Positions 24,972-34,267 of a stretch of 43,847 bases of DNA are shown here, piece after piece (within the stretch, counting starts at the first letter, position 1; every line of letters starts with the position of its first letter). The stretch comes from Saprospiraceae bacterium (lineage in GTDB: Bacteria; Bacteroidota; Bacteroidia; Chitinophagales; Saprospiraceae), in assembly GCA_021299835.1 (NCBI GenBank), contig JAJTER010000009.1, positions 1 to 43,847 on the forward strand, given 5' to 3'. A program made the position numbers and the translations under genes. The notes under the pieces are model-generated. The model was given only the letters and a program-made list of their open reading frames with translations. It searched no databases and was not told the DNA's origin.

Positions 24972-27900
24972 ATGTCCATATACAGCGCCCTGAGATTCTT
25001 TTTATCCGCAATTATACTATTTGTCTTTTTTCCTCTTTTCGGTCAAGTCGATACTGAAGGAAAACTAAGCCAGGAGCTTGCTATGGAACTTAAAGAAGGT
25101 CCGGAAGGCAAAAAATATAAAATTATTGTTGTTTTTAAAGATCAGGTAGATGTAAATAAGTTGCAGGAACAGGTGCTAAGAACTTTACCTACCAGAGATT
25201 TACAAGTTAAGACGCTACTGGATGCACTTCAACTTAAGGCAGACAGAACGCAGGAGAAACTAATTTCCGACATTGAGCAATCTTCTTTTTATTCGCCAAA
25301 TAGTATAAAGCGGTTTTGGATTGCCAATATTATTTCGTTGGAAGCAACGGCTCCATTGATTGATATTTTACTTAAAAATCCTGAAATAGCTGGTATTGAA
25401 AAGGATGCAGAATTAGTTTCTCATCATAAAGGGAGCATCAAAAAAACGAGCTTTATTCCCAATGGAAAAGAAATTGGTTTAACGGCCATCAATGCGCCGG
25501 CATTATGGAAAATGGGCTATACAGGTTATGGAAGAAAAGTATTAGTCATTGACAATGGCCAGGATAATACCCATCCAGCTTTAAGAAACCAGTTTTTGTA
25601 TAACAATGTGCCATTATCGCATGCCTACACAAGTCTTGAAACGCAAGATTATTGTTCTGAGCATGGTACTCACGTAGCGGGCATTGTTGCTGGTTTAGAC
25701 CGGTTAACCCGCGACACTATTGGTGTGGCATTTAATGCCAATTGGATGGGCGTTCCCCTTTCTTTGAAAAATGCCGACGGGACAGAATGCAAGCTAAAGG
25801 CCGCTACTCAATCTGACGGTATTGGCGGCATGCAGTGGGCATTAAATCCAGATAGAAATAATAGTACCAGTCAGGATATCCCTGATGTTATTAATAATTC
25901 ATGGGGAAGTCCTCCTGGTAAATTTAACGTATCCAGTTGTTTTACTTCCGCGTACATCAATATTTTCACGACACTGCAAAATGCTGGCGTGGCCATTGTT
26001 TTTTCTTCCGGAAATGAAGGTCCAGATTCCCTTACCATTAGTTTCCCTGCAGTGGTGGCCAACGATTTGGTAGTTCCATTTTCCGTGGGTGCCGTCAACG
26101 CAAAAGTTAGCAGTTTTCCAATCACTTCATTTTCAGGAAGTGGCCCTTCTGTTTGTTTACCAAACAATGAACCTTTAGGAATAAAGCCGGAAGTTGTAGC
26201 ACCCGGACAGGAAATAAGGAGTGCTATAAATGGAACTGGTTACGGCTCTCTATCAGGTACTTCTATGGCTGCCCCCCATGTTAGTGGCGCTATCCTCTTA
26301 CTGAAAGAGGCTTTTCCACAAGTTTCTTCGGTTCGACTTGCCAAAGCACTATATGAATCTGCTATAGATTTAGGTCAAGCGGGAGAGGATAATAAATATG
26401 GGAGAGGAATGATTGACGTTAAAGCCGCCTTCGATTTGTTGATATCACAAGGTTTTGTTCCCGTTGAGCCAATCAGTAGCCCGCAAAATATTACCTTACT
26501 CGATGTAAAAACAAGAACAGAAAATTGTGGAAATCAATTCAGAGGAACCCTCACAATACAGCATTCAGGTACAGTCCCTGTGACAAAATTCAATATTGTG
26601 CTGAAAAATGCAATAAATAACGCTTTATTGAAGACCATTCCCTGGACAGGAATCATTTTACCTAACCAACGAATAGATATTGTAGTATCATCCATAGATC
26701 TACCAAGTGGTAAATACGATATTCAATTTGGTATTGAATTACCCAACGGAACGGCTGATTTGCGATTTTTGGATAATTATTTAAAATTACCCATATTGGT
26801 AAGTCCTGAACCTAATTTACCGTTAGCCTCCGCAGATGCTTCCATCATTTGTAAAAATACCAAAGCTGTACTTCGGGCAAAAGAAAATGTAAACGAAGAG
26901 ATCCGTTGGTTCAATAGAGAATATGAAGGCATTCAAATAACAAAAGGAAAAGTGTTTCAAACTGGCCTGCTTACAACGGATACGACCTTTTTTGCTGAAC
27001 TCGTCTATTTGAAAAATTTAGGAATGGAAGACCCTGATCAAGGTGAAAAATCTTTTTCAGAAACTGCTGGAGGATTAGTTTTCAATTGTCTCGCTCCATT
27101 TATTTTAAAGCAAGTAACTGTTTATGCTGAATCGGTAGGTCCCAGAGGTTTTATATTAAGGTCCCCTGACGGAAAAATTCAGCAAAAAGTGATTAATCTT
27201 CCAAGAATTGGAGAAAATATTGTGGTGTTAAATTTTTCCGTCACACCAGGAAATGGATATAAATTAGAGCGATCTCTTGGAAAAGGAATGGCCATCACCT
27301 CTACCCTTTCAACTTATCCCTACAGGGTTCCGGGCATTGTTGACCTTGTTTATTCCGACAATACTAATCCTAAGGTTTATCCTTATTTTTATAAATGGGT
27401 AATAGAATATGCCTCTGCCTGTGGTAGAGCCCCTGTCAGCACAAAAATCATTAACAGCACTAATAATGTAACGTTAAATTTTACACCTAATTCTGGAAGC
27501 TTTCCATTAATAAATGGAAAAGCAAGTATTAATTTTAAAGGGACTGCAGTAGGCAGCTCCCAGGTAAACTGGAATTTTGGTGACGGAAACATAAGCTCCG
27601 AATTAAATCCGACGAATGAATTTAAAGCCCCTGGTGAGTATGGTATTAGTTTCTCTGGTTCTACCCAGGAAGGATGCCAAATCACTACCTTAGGCTATAT
27701 AAACATAACGGGAACGGCTACCACAAACAGGGAATTAGAGATGCCTGCTGGAACCCTTCAGATTTATCCAAATCCAAATGAAGGTGTTTTTTATATTCAA
27801 CCAAACTTCGGCAAAAGAACTCCTTTGTATGGGCGGCTTGTCAGTGCTGATGGTAAAGAAATAAGCAGCTTTAAGTGGGACAACGTGCTTGATCAGCCCT

Positions 27901-28004
27901 TTTTGGTTGAGCTGAACCAGAAACTAATCCCGGGAACTTATTTTTGGTATTTCAGCTCCGAAAGTAAAGTAGCTACTTTACCCATGATTGTCCAGCAACC
28001 CTAA
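24972..28004 (+). CDS. Secreted S8 (subtilisin) protease with PKD domain and T9SS type A sorting domain
   Basis: 1010 residues. After the signal peptide (about 1-25) comes an I9-like propeptide (KYKIIVVFKDQVDVNKLQEQ), then the S8 catalytic domain with Asp194 in VLVIDNGQDNTHPAL, His234 in EHGTHVAGIVAG, the oxyanion Asn in INNSWG, and Ser431 in SGTSMAAPHVSGA. A PKD-like repeat follows near residue 860 (NWNFGDGNISS). The last 80 residues are a type A T9SS tail (LQIYPNPNEGVFYI ... GTYFWYF). The protease should pass through the type IX system and act at or outside the cell surface, probably in protein digestion. The stop overlaps by 3 nt the stop of the convergent ferredoxin gene. Confidence 0.93.
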   Translation: MSIYSALRFFLSAIILFVFFPLFGQVDTEGKLSQELAMELKEGPEGKKYKIIVVFKDQVDVNKLQEQVLRTLPTRDLQVKTLLDALQLKADRTQEKLISDIEQSSFYSPNSIKRFWIANIISLEATAPLIDILLKNPEIAGIEKDAELVSHHKGSIKKTSFIPNGKEIGLTAINAPALWKMGYTGYGRKVLVIDNGQDNTHPALRNQFLYNNVPLSHAYTSLETQDYCSEHGTHVAGIVAGLDRLTRDTIGVAFNANWMGVPLSLKNADGTECKLKAATQSDGIGGMQWALNPDRNNSTSQDIPDVINNSWGSPPGKFNVSSCFTSAYINIFTTLQNAGVAIVFSSGNEGPDSLTISFPAVVANDLVVPFSVGAVNAKVSSFPITSFSGSGPSVCLPNNEPLGIKPEVVAPGQEIRSAINGTGYGSLSGTSMAAPHVSGAILLLKEAFPQVSSVRLAKALYESAIDLGQAGEDNKYGRGMIDVKAAFDLLISQGFVPVEPISSPQNITLLDVKTRTENCGNQFRGTLTIQHSGTVPVTKFNIVLKNAINNALLKTIPWTGIILPNQRIDIVVSSIDLPSGKYDIQFGIELPNGTADLRFLDNYLKLPILVSPEPNLPLASADASIICKNTKAVLRAKENVNEEIRWFNREYEGIQITKGKVFQTGLLTTDTTFFAELVYLKNLGMEDPDQGEKSFSETAGGLVFNCLAPFILKQVTVYAESVGPRGFILRSPDGKIQQKVINLPRIGENIVVLNFSVTPGNGYKLERSLGKGMAITSTLSTYPYRVPGIVDLVYSDNTNPKVYPYFYKWVIEYASACGRAPVSTKIINSTNNVTLNFTPNSGSFPLINGKASINFKGTAVGSSQVNWNFGDGNISSELNPTNEFKAPGEYGISFSGSTQEGCQITTLGYINITGTATTNRELEMPAGTLQIYPNPNEGVFYIQPNFGKRTPLYGRLVSADGKEISSFKWDNVLDQPFLVELNQKLIPGTYFWYFSSESKVATLPMIVQQP

Positions 28005-28327
28005 TTTCCTTCGGGTGCCAACTGTACTTTTAGTCCTTCCATAGCAGGTCTTAACGGCAGTTGGCACCCCAGTCTTGAGTTATCTTTCACAAAAAAGGCC
28101 TGATCCAACATATTTTCTTCGTCCTCCCCCATTGCAGGAAGATCGTTATCTGACAAAACATACACATGACAGGTTGAGCAAAGCGCCATGCCACCGCAAG
28201 TACCTTGCACTGGTAACTCATAAGCTTTACATAACTCCATTAAATTCATATTCATATCCAGCGGTCCTTCCAATAGATGTTCGCCGCCTTCCCTGTCAAC
28301 CAAGGTTATATTCACACTATTTTCCAT
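28001..28327 (-). CDS. Adrenodoxin-type [2Fe-2S] ferredoxin
   Basis: 108 residues. The four cluster ligands are Cys44, Cys50, Cys53 and Cys88 (TCGGMALCSTC ... LGCQL), the C-x5-C-x2-C-x34-C spacing of the adrenodoxin/ISC ferredoxin class rather than the plant type. It carries electrons in the cytoplasm, for example to iron-sulphur assembly or to a monooxygenase; no partner reductase adjoins it. Its stop codon TAG overlaps the TAA of the convergent protease gene. Confidence 0.92.
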   Translation of the reverse strand: MENSVNITLVDREGGEHLLEGPLDMNMNLMELCKAYELPVQGTCGGMALCSTCHVYVLSDNDLPAMGEDEENMLDQAFFVKDNSRLGCQLPLRPAMEGLKVQLAPEGN

Positions 28328-28368
28328 AATTCACATTTTGAGAGACAAAAATAATATAATACCACTAT

Positions 28369-29001
28369 TTATCTCATTTTTAAACAGGTCACTACCAAAT
28401 CTCTGATATTACCATATTTAGGATATAATTCTTCGTTCAGAAATTCCTGAGGATCTACCCATCTTGCTTCCTCTATATCTTCTTCCAATTGAGGCGTTAA
28501 ATGGCTATCTATGGTATGCATATCATACCAAAAGGTTCTTTTTAAAATACGATTTTTCTGTTTGTAAGTGTGCCAGGTCTGGGTAATTTCGTGTGATATA
28601 GCCAGATTTAAAACGCCTGTTTCCTCCTGTACTTCTCTTATTGCTGCGATATCAGGCGTTTCCCCCTTATCGATTTTACCCTTGGGCAAATCCCAACTAT
28701 TCCTTCTGTAAATAACCAATAATTGACCTTTTTGATTGAATACACAGCCACCAGCTGCTTCGATTATTATAAAAAGAGATTGAAAATCAGCTTTCATTTT
28801 TTCAAAATCAGGATAAAAGAGAGTGATTGCGTCAAAACGACCTCCTTTTTCCAGTGCATCCACGTAATTCAACAAAAAGCGTTTATTTCCTTGATAAAGA
28901 CTTATTAAATGAGCATCTGAGACGGCTGGAAAATCTAAAATATTATTTCCCTCTGCTAAAATCAATGGACGATCGTTAATATAGATTTTGTAAGTTTGCA
29001 T
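28369..29001 (-). CDS. Nudix hydrolase
   Basis: 211 residues from the ATG at 29001; the frame is open upstream to 29094, but that would run into pyrE, and MQTYKIYINDRPLIL is a natural start. The Nudix box is complete at about 108-130 (GKIDKGETPDIAAIREVQEETGV split as G-x5-E-x7-REVQEE-x-G-V). An N-terminal domain of about 65 residues precedes the Nudix fold. It should hydrolyse a nucleoside diphosphate linked to another moiety; substrate unknown. Only 14 nt separate its start from that of pyrE on the other strand. Confidence 0.9.
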   Translation of the reverse strand: MQTYKIYINDRPLILAEGNNILDFPAVSDAHLISLYQGNKRFLLNYVDALEKGGRFDAITLFYPDFEKMKADFQSLFIIIEAAGGCVFNQKGQLLVIYRRNSWDLPKGKIDKGETPDIAAIREVQEETGVLNLAISHEITQTWHTYKQKNRILKRTFWYDMHTIDSHLTPQLEEDIEEARWVDPQEFLNEELYPKYGNIRDLVVTCLKMR

Positions 29002-29015
29002 AAAATTGATTGAAC

Positions 29016-29672
29016 ATGGAAACGGAAACAGCGGCAAAGGTTGCCACCTATTTATTGCAAATAAACGCAATAAAATTGGATTCTCAAAAACCATTTACCT
29101 GGGCCTCTGGTCTTAGATCCCCTATTTATTGCGATAATAGGTTAAGTTTATCATTTCCTCAAGTGAGAACATTTCTGAAGAAAAGTCTGGTAGATGCGAC
29201 CAGATTATTTCCTGATTTTGACCGGGTAGCTGGCGTTGCCACTGCTGGTATTCCCCATGGAATGTTGGTTGCCGATGTTTTAGATTTACCCTTTTTGTAT
29301 ATAAGAGAAAAACCTAAATCACATGGGAGGCAAAATCAAATTGAAGGAGAGGTTAAAGAAGGAGCTAAAATATTGCTGATAGAGGATTTAATTTCAACCG
29401 GAGGGAGTAGTTTGCAAGCTGTAAGAGCGGCCCGGGAAGCAAAAATGGAAGTAGTTGGCGTTTTAGCGCTTTTTAGTTACGGTTTCCCTGAGGCCGCCGA
29501 CGCATTTGCTAAAGAAAATTGCCCCTTAATTACATTAAGTAATTATTCGGTTTTATTGAGGGAAGCAACAAAATTAAACTATGTTACCGAAGAGGAAGCG
29601 GGTGTTTTAGAAAACTGGTCAAATAATCCACAAAAATGGAGTGATACATTTAACCAAAACAGTCAAATCTAA
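29016..29672 (+). CDS. pyrE: Orotate phosphoribosyltransferase
   Basis: 218 residues from the ATG at 29016 (a TTG two codons earlier is in frame). The PRPP-binding motif ILLIEDLISTGGSSLQAV and the family blocks FTWASGLRSPIYCDNR and YIREKPKSHGRQNQIEG identify PyrE. It makes orotidine 5'-phosphate from orotate and PRPP in pyrimidine synthesis. The other pyr genes are not nearby. Confidence 0.97.
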   Translation: METETAAKVATYLLQINAIKLDSQKPFTWASGLRSPIYCDNRLSLSFPQVRTFLKKSLVDATRLFPDFDRVAGVATAGIPHGMLVADVLDLPFLYIREKPKSHGRQNQIEGEVKEGAKILLIEDLISTGGSSLQAVRAAREAKMEVVGVLALFSYGFPEAADAFAKENCPLITLSNYSVLLREATKLNYVTEEEAGVLENWSNNPQKWSDTFNQNSQI

Positions 29673-29730
29673 AAAATTATTTTCCTACCTTTACAAATCA
29701 TTTTTTAGTTCACCTTTTTGCCTATTTACC

Positions 29731-30810
29731 ATGTCAATTTTTTTGGAAAGCTCCAATGCATTTTTAAAAGATTATTTAAATAATGCATCTCCTACAGGCT
29801 TTGAATCAGAAGGTCAAAAGTTATGGCTCAAATATATTGAGCCATTCGTTGATGAATCTTTTATAGATAATTACGGAACTGCTTACGGAGTTATAAATCC
29901 TGGAAGCGATTTTAGAGTTATGATTGAGGGTCATGCGGATGAAATTTCCTGGTTTGTTAACTATATTTCTCCTGAAGGTTTCCTTCAAGTAATACGAAAT
30001 GGTGGCTCAGATCATATCATAGCTCCTTCCAAAAAAGTAAATATCCATACTGAAAAAGGTTATGTTAAAGGCGTTTTTGGCTGGCCTGCCATACATACCC
30101 GTCATGGAGAAGAAGCTAATCTATCCCCTAAGCTGGATAATATTTTTATTGACGTTGGCGCTAAAAACAAGGAGGAAGTTCTTGAAATGGGTATTCATGT
30201 AGGTTGTGTAATCACTTACGAGGATGAGATGAGCATTCTAAATAACCGTTATTATGTGGGACGTGCCCTGGATAATCGCATCGGTGGATTTTGCATAGCA
30301 GAAGTTGCCCGATTACTGAAAGAAAATAATGTAAAACTACCTTTTTCTCTATATGTGGTCAATTCCGTTCAAGAGGAAATTGGATTAAGGGGTGCGGAAA
30401 TGATAGCGCATACCATTAAACCTCATGTTGCCATTATCACCGACGTTACCCACGACACCCATACGCCTCTTATGAATAAGAAAAAACTGGGTGATGTTCA
30501 ATCTGGTTTAGGCCCTTCCGTGACTTATGCTCCAGCTGTTCATAATAAATTACTGAAACTGATTATACAAGCAGCAGAAGATAATAATATTCCTATTCAA
30601 CGACAGGCTTCATCCAGAATGACTGGAACTGATACTGATGCCATTGCTTATTCTAATGGAGGTGTTCCTTCTGCTCTTATTTCATTGCCTCTAAGATATA
30701 TGCATACAACTGTTGAAATGGCAAATATCGAGGATGTTGAAAATGTCATTCTACTCATTTATCAAAGTCTTCTTAAGATTGAACACAACCATAATTTTAA
30801 ATATTTCTAA
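29731..30810 (+). CDS. M42-family metallo-aminopeptidase
   Basis: 359 residues from the ATG at 29731; the frame runs upstream into pyrE but MSIFLESSNAFLKDYLN is the usual start. Metal ligands and catalytic residues are visible: His68 in GHADEI, Asp181 in ALDNRIGG, the Glu215-Glu216 pair in VQEEIGLRGA, Asp in TDVTHDTH, and a late His in MHTTVE. M42 enzymes form tetrahedral dodecamers that take residues off peptide N-termini in the cytoplasm. A -7-like TACCTTTAC lies about 40 nt before the start. Its stop codon touches the dispersed repeat copy at 30811. Confidence 0.92.
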   Translation: MSIFLESSNAFLKDYLNNASPTGFESEGQKLWLKYIEPFVDESFIDNYGTAYGVINPGSDFRVMIEGHADEISWFVNYISPEGFLQVIRNGGSDHIIAPSKKVNIHTEKGYVKGVFGWPAIHTRHGEEANLSPKLDNIFIDVGAKNKEEVLEMGIHVGCVITYEDEMSILNNRYYVGRALDNRIGGFCIAEVARLLKENNVKLPFSLYVVNSVQEEIGLRGAEMIAHTIKPHVAIITDVTHDTHTPLMNKKKLGDVQSGLGPSVTYAPAVHNKLLKLIIQAAEDNNIPIQRQASSRMTGTDTDAIAYSNGGVPSALISLPLRYMHTTVEMANIEDVENVILLIYQSLLKIEHNHNFKYF

Positions 30811-30873
30811 GAAAAGATAGCCTCTTTTTTTATGCTACTTAATAACTTGGGCTAATAAGCCTTTGTGATGGCA
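30811..30873. repeat. 63-bp dispersed repeat, copy B
   Basis: 57 of 63 positions match 15336-15398. This copy begins directly after the M42 stop codon and runs, after 5 nt, into the GC-rich tandem array. Unlike copy A it lacks the left arm (GAGG) of the hairpin, so it is a poor terminator. The 364-nt gap 30811-31174 is filled by this copy and the array. Confidence 0.75.
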
Positions 30874-30878
30874 GGGGT

Positions 30879-31171
30879 GAGCGGGGATTTGCGAGCGGGG
30901 ATGTAACTAGCGGTATTGGTTTTGACGCGGTGTTTGCAGGGTTCTGCGCAGGGTTTCGCAGGGACAAGCGGGGACGTACGAGCGGGGATGTGCGAGCGGG
31001 GACGTAGCTAGCGGGGACGGTTTTGACGCGGTGTTTGCAGGGTTCTGCGCAGGGTTTCGCAGGGGCAAGCGGGGACGTACGAGCGGGGATGTGCGAGCTG
31101 GGACATAGCTAGCGGGGACGGTTTTGACGCGGTGTTTGCAGGATTCTGCGCAGGGGCAAGCGGGGATGTGC
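30879..31171. repeat. GC-rich tandem array of three 101-bp units with nested subrepeats
   Basis: Units begin with GAGCGGGGAT at 30879, 30980 and 31081; the first two are exactly 101 bp, and the third has lost about 10 bp around GGGTTTCGCA. Each unit holds about four copies of a 14-nt motif (AGCGGGGAyGTnnG), then GGTTTTGACGCGGTGTTTGC, then three copies of a 10-11-nt motif (GCAGGGTTyyGC). The array is far richer in G+C than its surroundings and strongly strand-asymmetric (G on the plus strand). It ends 3 nt before the bshB1 stop. A minus-strand open frame across it is a by-product of the repeat. Confidence 0.9.
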
Positions 31172-31174
31172 GCA

Positions 31175-31906
31175 TCAACTAAGATCAAATAGATTTTGAA
31201 TACCCGGGGTTCTTACGCAGGTAAATCCTTCCGCAAAAGTAAAGCCAGCCTCACGGCCATAACTTCTGGCTTTAGCGGTTAAAAACTCCAGAAAATCAGG
31301 TCCGGAAATGGGGGTTTCCATTTCTTTTTTGTATTCCAGCGATGCGGGCAAATAAAACTGCGAGGTAAAAGTTTTCACCAGGTTTAATTTCTCCTCCATA
31401 AAATCACTTATATCGACGACAAAGTCGGCTGTAAGATTACGATCCTGGATATAGTGATACACATTTGCTGGTCTCCAGGCTAATTGTTCTTTAGCATCAA
31501 AAGAGGTATATATTTTAGCGAGTCCGGAATAAAAACAAGCATCGGCCACCATTTTTGCGGCCCTACCATGATCAGGATGACGATCATGCACGGCATTTAG
31601 CAAAACCATTTTGGGCCTGAAACGTCGAATAACTTCAATCAACTTTAGCTGATTTTCTTTATTATCCTGAAAAAAACCATCGGCCATATCCAGGTTATGT
31701 CTGAATTGGGCCCCCATTTTTTTCATAGCATTGAGCGCCTCCACTGTCCTGATATCAGCTGTTCCTCTTGTCCCGAGTTCTCCACGGGTTAGATCTATAA
31801 GACCAACTTTAAAGCCCATGGCAATATGTTTCAATAAAGTCCCGCTACAACCGAGTTCTACATCATCGGGATGAACACCAAAAGCCAGAATATCAATCAT
31901 TTCCAT
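31175..31906 (-). CDS. bshB1: Bacillithiol biosynthesis deacetylase BshB1
   Basis: 243 residues. The PIG-L/LmbE-type zinc site is GVHPDDVELG (His12, Asp15) with a second histidine element in DRHPDHG. LIDLTRGELGTRGT and the end (REAGFTFAEGFTCVRTPGI) are characteristic of BshB1. It removes the acetyl group from GlcNAc-malate in the pathway to bacillithiol, the low-molecular-weight thiol of Bacteroidota and Firmicutes. The start codon abuts the stop of the upstream amidohydrolase gene with no gap, so the two are co-transcribed and probably translationally coupled. bshA and bshC are not in the window. Confidence 0.93.
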   Translation of the reverse strand: MEMIDILAFGVHPDDVELGCSGTLLKHIAMGFKVGLIDLTRGELGTRGTADIRTVEALNAMKKMGAQFRHNLDMADGFFQDNKENQLKLIEVIRRFRPKMVLLNAVHDRHPDHGRAAKMVADACFYSGLAKIYTSFDAKEQLAWRPANVYHYIQDRNLTADFVVDISDFMEEKLNLVKTFTSQFYLPASLEYKKEMETPISGPDFLEFLTAKARSYGREAGFTFAEGFTCVRTPGIQNLFDLS

Positions 31907-33628
31907 TTATTTACGATATTTTATGTCCCCACCAACAATGGTCATTAAAACCTTAGTATTAAGAATATCTTCATCAGAACAAGTGAGTAAATTATTTGAA
32001 AGGACCACCATATCAGCTAATTTTCCAATAGATAAAGAACCTTTATCATTTTCCTCAAAAGCTGCAAACGCATTCCAAAGGGTATAGGAAGAAATAGCTT
32101 CCTTTCTGGTCATGCGCTGTTCTGGAAAGAATTCAAATCCGGTATCCGCTCTTTTTCTAGTAACGGAAGCATAAAAACAAGCAATAGGGTCAATCTCCTC
32201 AACAGGCACATCGGTACCATTTGCAATTAAAGCACCATTATCAATGAGAGAACGCCAGGGATAGGCACCAGTTCGAGAACGCTCTACACCAAGACGTTTT
32301 ACTACAAAGGGGGCATCTGAGGTACAGTGAATACCTTGCATGGAAGCAATAATCCCCCATTTTTTAAATCGTGGTATATCTAATGTATCGAGATGTTGTG
32401 CATGCTCCATTCTCCATCGAGGCGATTCTTTACCGTTCATTTGAATAATTTTCTGCTCAAAAATATCCAATACTTCCTTATTTGCTCTATCCCCAATGGC
32501 ATGAACACAAAATTGTAATTGGTGTTTAGCGGCCAGATTGGCTATTTTATCTACTTCTTCTAGTGGGGTGGTGTTTTGCCCTGAAAAACCATACTTATCA
32601 GCATAAGGTTTAAGTAGCCAGGCACCAAAAGCGCCTAATGCGCCATCAACTTCCGATTTAATAGCCCTAACGGTAAAATGATAATCGCCTAAGTTTAACC
32701 ACGGAAAACCCTTTAATTTTCCATCCATATCATCATAACTCTCTCTGATCATGGCCCAGAGTCGAATATCCATATTTCCTGATTCGGCCCATTCTCTCAA
32801 CCATTGAAGCTCTTTAAATTTTGTTCCAGCGTCTTGAAAGGAAGTAATCCCATTTTTTAAACATTCTTTTTGCGCTAATTCAAGGCCTTCAAACCAAATT
32901 TTCTTTTGACGTTCAGGATCTAAAGACTTTAAATAATCCTGGTAAGAACCAGAAACCAGATTCATAGCCCTTTCTTCGAAAACACCAATAGCTTCACCAT
33001 CCAAATCCCTGACAATCTCTCCGCCTAAAGGATTCGGTGATTCCTTTGAGATACCAGCTTCCTTCATTGCTCTCTCATTGGCGAAGACCGCGTGACCGCT
33101 TGCATGTCTCAAAAGAACAGGATTATTCGGAGAAATAGCGCTTAACTCATCATGAAAGGGATAGCCAAGAACATTATTCAATGGTATTTCATCCCATTTT
33201 TCCTGATGCCAGCCACGGCCAACAATCCATTCGCCAGGCTTAGCTGTTTTCACTTTTTCCTCTACCAACTTAATCACATCATCCCACGATTTGGAATGTA
33301 AGAAATTAAGATTTTGAAGCCCCTCTCCAAATCCTCCAAAATGACCATGTCCCTCAATAAAGCCAGGCATAACAAAAGAATTTTCCAGGTCAATAATCTT
33401 TGTATCCGCATTTTTAAATTCATCTATTATATTATTGTCGCCCAGACCAATAATTCTGTGATTGCTTACAGCTAGGACCGAGGCCGAGGGCTTCAAGGAA
33501 TCAACGGTATAAATATTGCCATTGATAAAAATAACATCGGCATAGATACTTTCTTTTTTACAACTACAAAAGAAAGCGAAAAAAAATATAAAAACCGAAA
33601 AATGGATGAATGTCCGCATAACGCTCAT
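31907..33628 (-). CDS. Lipoprotein amidohydrolase (amidohydrolase_3 / YtcJ-like)
   Basis: 573 residues. A signal peptide ends in a lipobox-like FCSC (Cys23), with a basic KK following, so the protein is probably lipid-anchored outside the inner membrane. The metal-dependent amidohydrolase fold shows His94-Gly-His96 in FIEGHGHFGG, a later histidine in CVHAIGDRANKE, HAQHLDT, and the conserved Asp near GTDVPVEEIDP. The C-terminal segment (GSLSIGKLADMVVLSNN) is the composite beta domain. YtcJ-like enzymes hydrolyse amide or related bonds in unknown natural substrates. It is first in a two-gene unit with bshB1. MRTFIHF, three codons in, is an alternative start. Confidence 0.88.
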   Translation of the reverse strand: MSVMRTFIHFSVFIFFFAFFCSCKKESIYADVIFINGNIYTVDSLKPSASVLAVSNHRIIGLGDNNIIDEFKNADTKIIDLENSFVMPGFIEGHGHFGGFGEGLQNLNFLHSKSWDDVIKLVEEKVKTAKPGEWIVGRGWHQEKWDEIPLNNVLGYPFHDELSAISPNNPVLLRHASGHAVFANERAMKEAGISKESPNPLGGEIVRDLDGEAIGVFEERAMNLVSGSYQDYLKSLDPERQKKIWFEGLELAQKECLKNGITSFQDAGTKFKELQWLREWAESGNMDIRLWAMIRESYDDMDGKLKGFPWLNLGDYHFTVRAIKSEVDGALGAFGAWLLKPYADKYGFSGQNTTPLEEVDKIANLAAKHQLQFCVHAIGDRANKEVLDIFEQKIIQMNGKESPRWRMEHAQHLDTLDIPRFKKWGIIASMQGIHCTSDAPFVVKRLGVERSRTGAYPWRSLIDNGALIANGTDVPVEEIDPIACFYASVTRKRADTGFEFFPEQRMTRKEAISSYTLWNAFAAFEENDKGSLSIGKLADMVVLSNNLLTCSDEDILNTKVLMTIVGGDIKYRK

Positions 33629-33708
33629 TTTAGGAAAATTAATGGAATAATAAACAGATTAAAACCAGGAAAATAAATTAGATTAGCTAAAGTATAAAAA
33701 AAAACACT

Positions 33709-34170
33709 ATGTCTGTAATTATTAGAACAGCAACCCTCAAAGATCTTCCATTTATTCATAACCTGGTCAGAGAATTGGCCATTTATGAAAAGGAGGAAAA
33801 TGAATTTACGGCGACTTTAGCAATGTACGAAAATGATTTTGCGGAAAATGTATTTCAGTCTATTGTAGCTGATGTAAATGGAGAAATTGTTGGAATGGTT
33901 CTCTATTATTTAACTTATTCCACCTGGAAGGGCAAAATGATGTATTTAGAAGATTTCGTTGTCAACGAAAAATTCAGAGGTAGGGGCATCGGCAAATTAC
34001 TTTATGACGCATTTATTCAAGAGGCAAAAGACAAAAATTGTATGTTAGCAAAATGGCAGGTTTTAGATTGGAACGAACCGGCCATTCAATTTTATACGCA
34101 GAATAATGCTATCATAGAGAAAAACTGGTGGAATTGTAAAGTTTTTTTTAATAAAATCAAGGATTTTTGA
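33709..34170 (+). CDS. GNAT-family N-acetyltransferase
   Basis: 153 residues with a full GNAT fold: the acetyl-CoA loop is VNEKFRGRGIGKLLYDAFIQEA, preceded by MMYLEDFVV and followed by WQVLDWNEPAIQFY. The layout (IRTATLKDLPFIHNLVRELAIYEKEE at the start) resembles the diamine/spermidine acetyltransferase (SSAT-like) subgroup, so a polyamine or small amine is a reasonable guess for the acceptor. It is divergent from the amidohydrolase gene and followed 98 nt later by a terminator. Confidence 0.88.
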   Translation: MSVIIRTATLKDLPFIHNLVRELAIYEKEENEFTATLAMYENDFAENVFQSIVADVNGEIVGMVLYYLTYSTWKGKMMYLEDFVVNEKFRGRGIGKLLYDAFIQEAKDKNCMLAKWQVLDWNEPAIQFYTQNNAIIEKNWWNCKVFFNKIKDF

Positions 34171-34267
34171 TTAATTTTTATTTAAATAGTTGAATTATAG
34201 TAACAAACACATTAAATTTGCTATATTAATTACGAAATTAGTTTTTTTTAGTGTTTCATAGTGTGGG

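Noticed and set aside
30879-31171. The tandem array as a CRISPR
   Set aside because: Units are contiguous with no unique spacers, the period is 101 bp, and no cas gene is present.
30907-31188. 93-codon minus-strand open frame across the GC-rich array
   Set aside because: It is translated repeat DNA: 101 is not a multiple of three, so the protein is not even periodic, it resembles no family, and it overlaps the end of bshB1.
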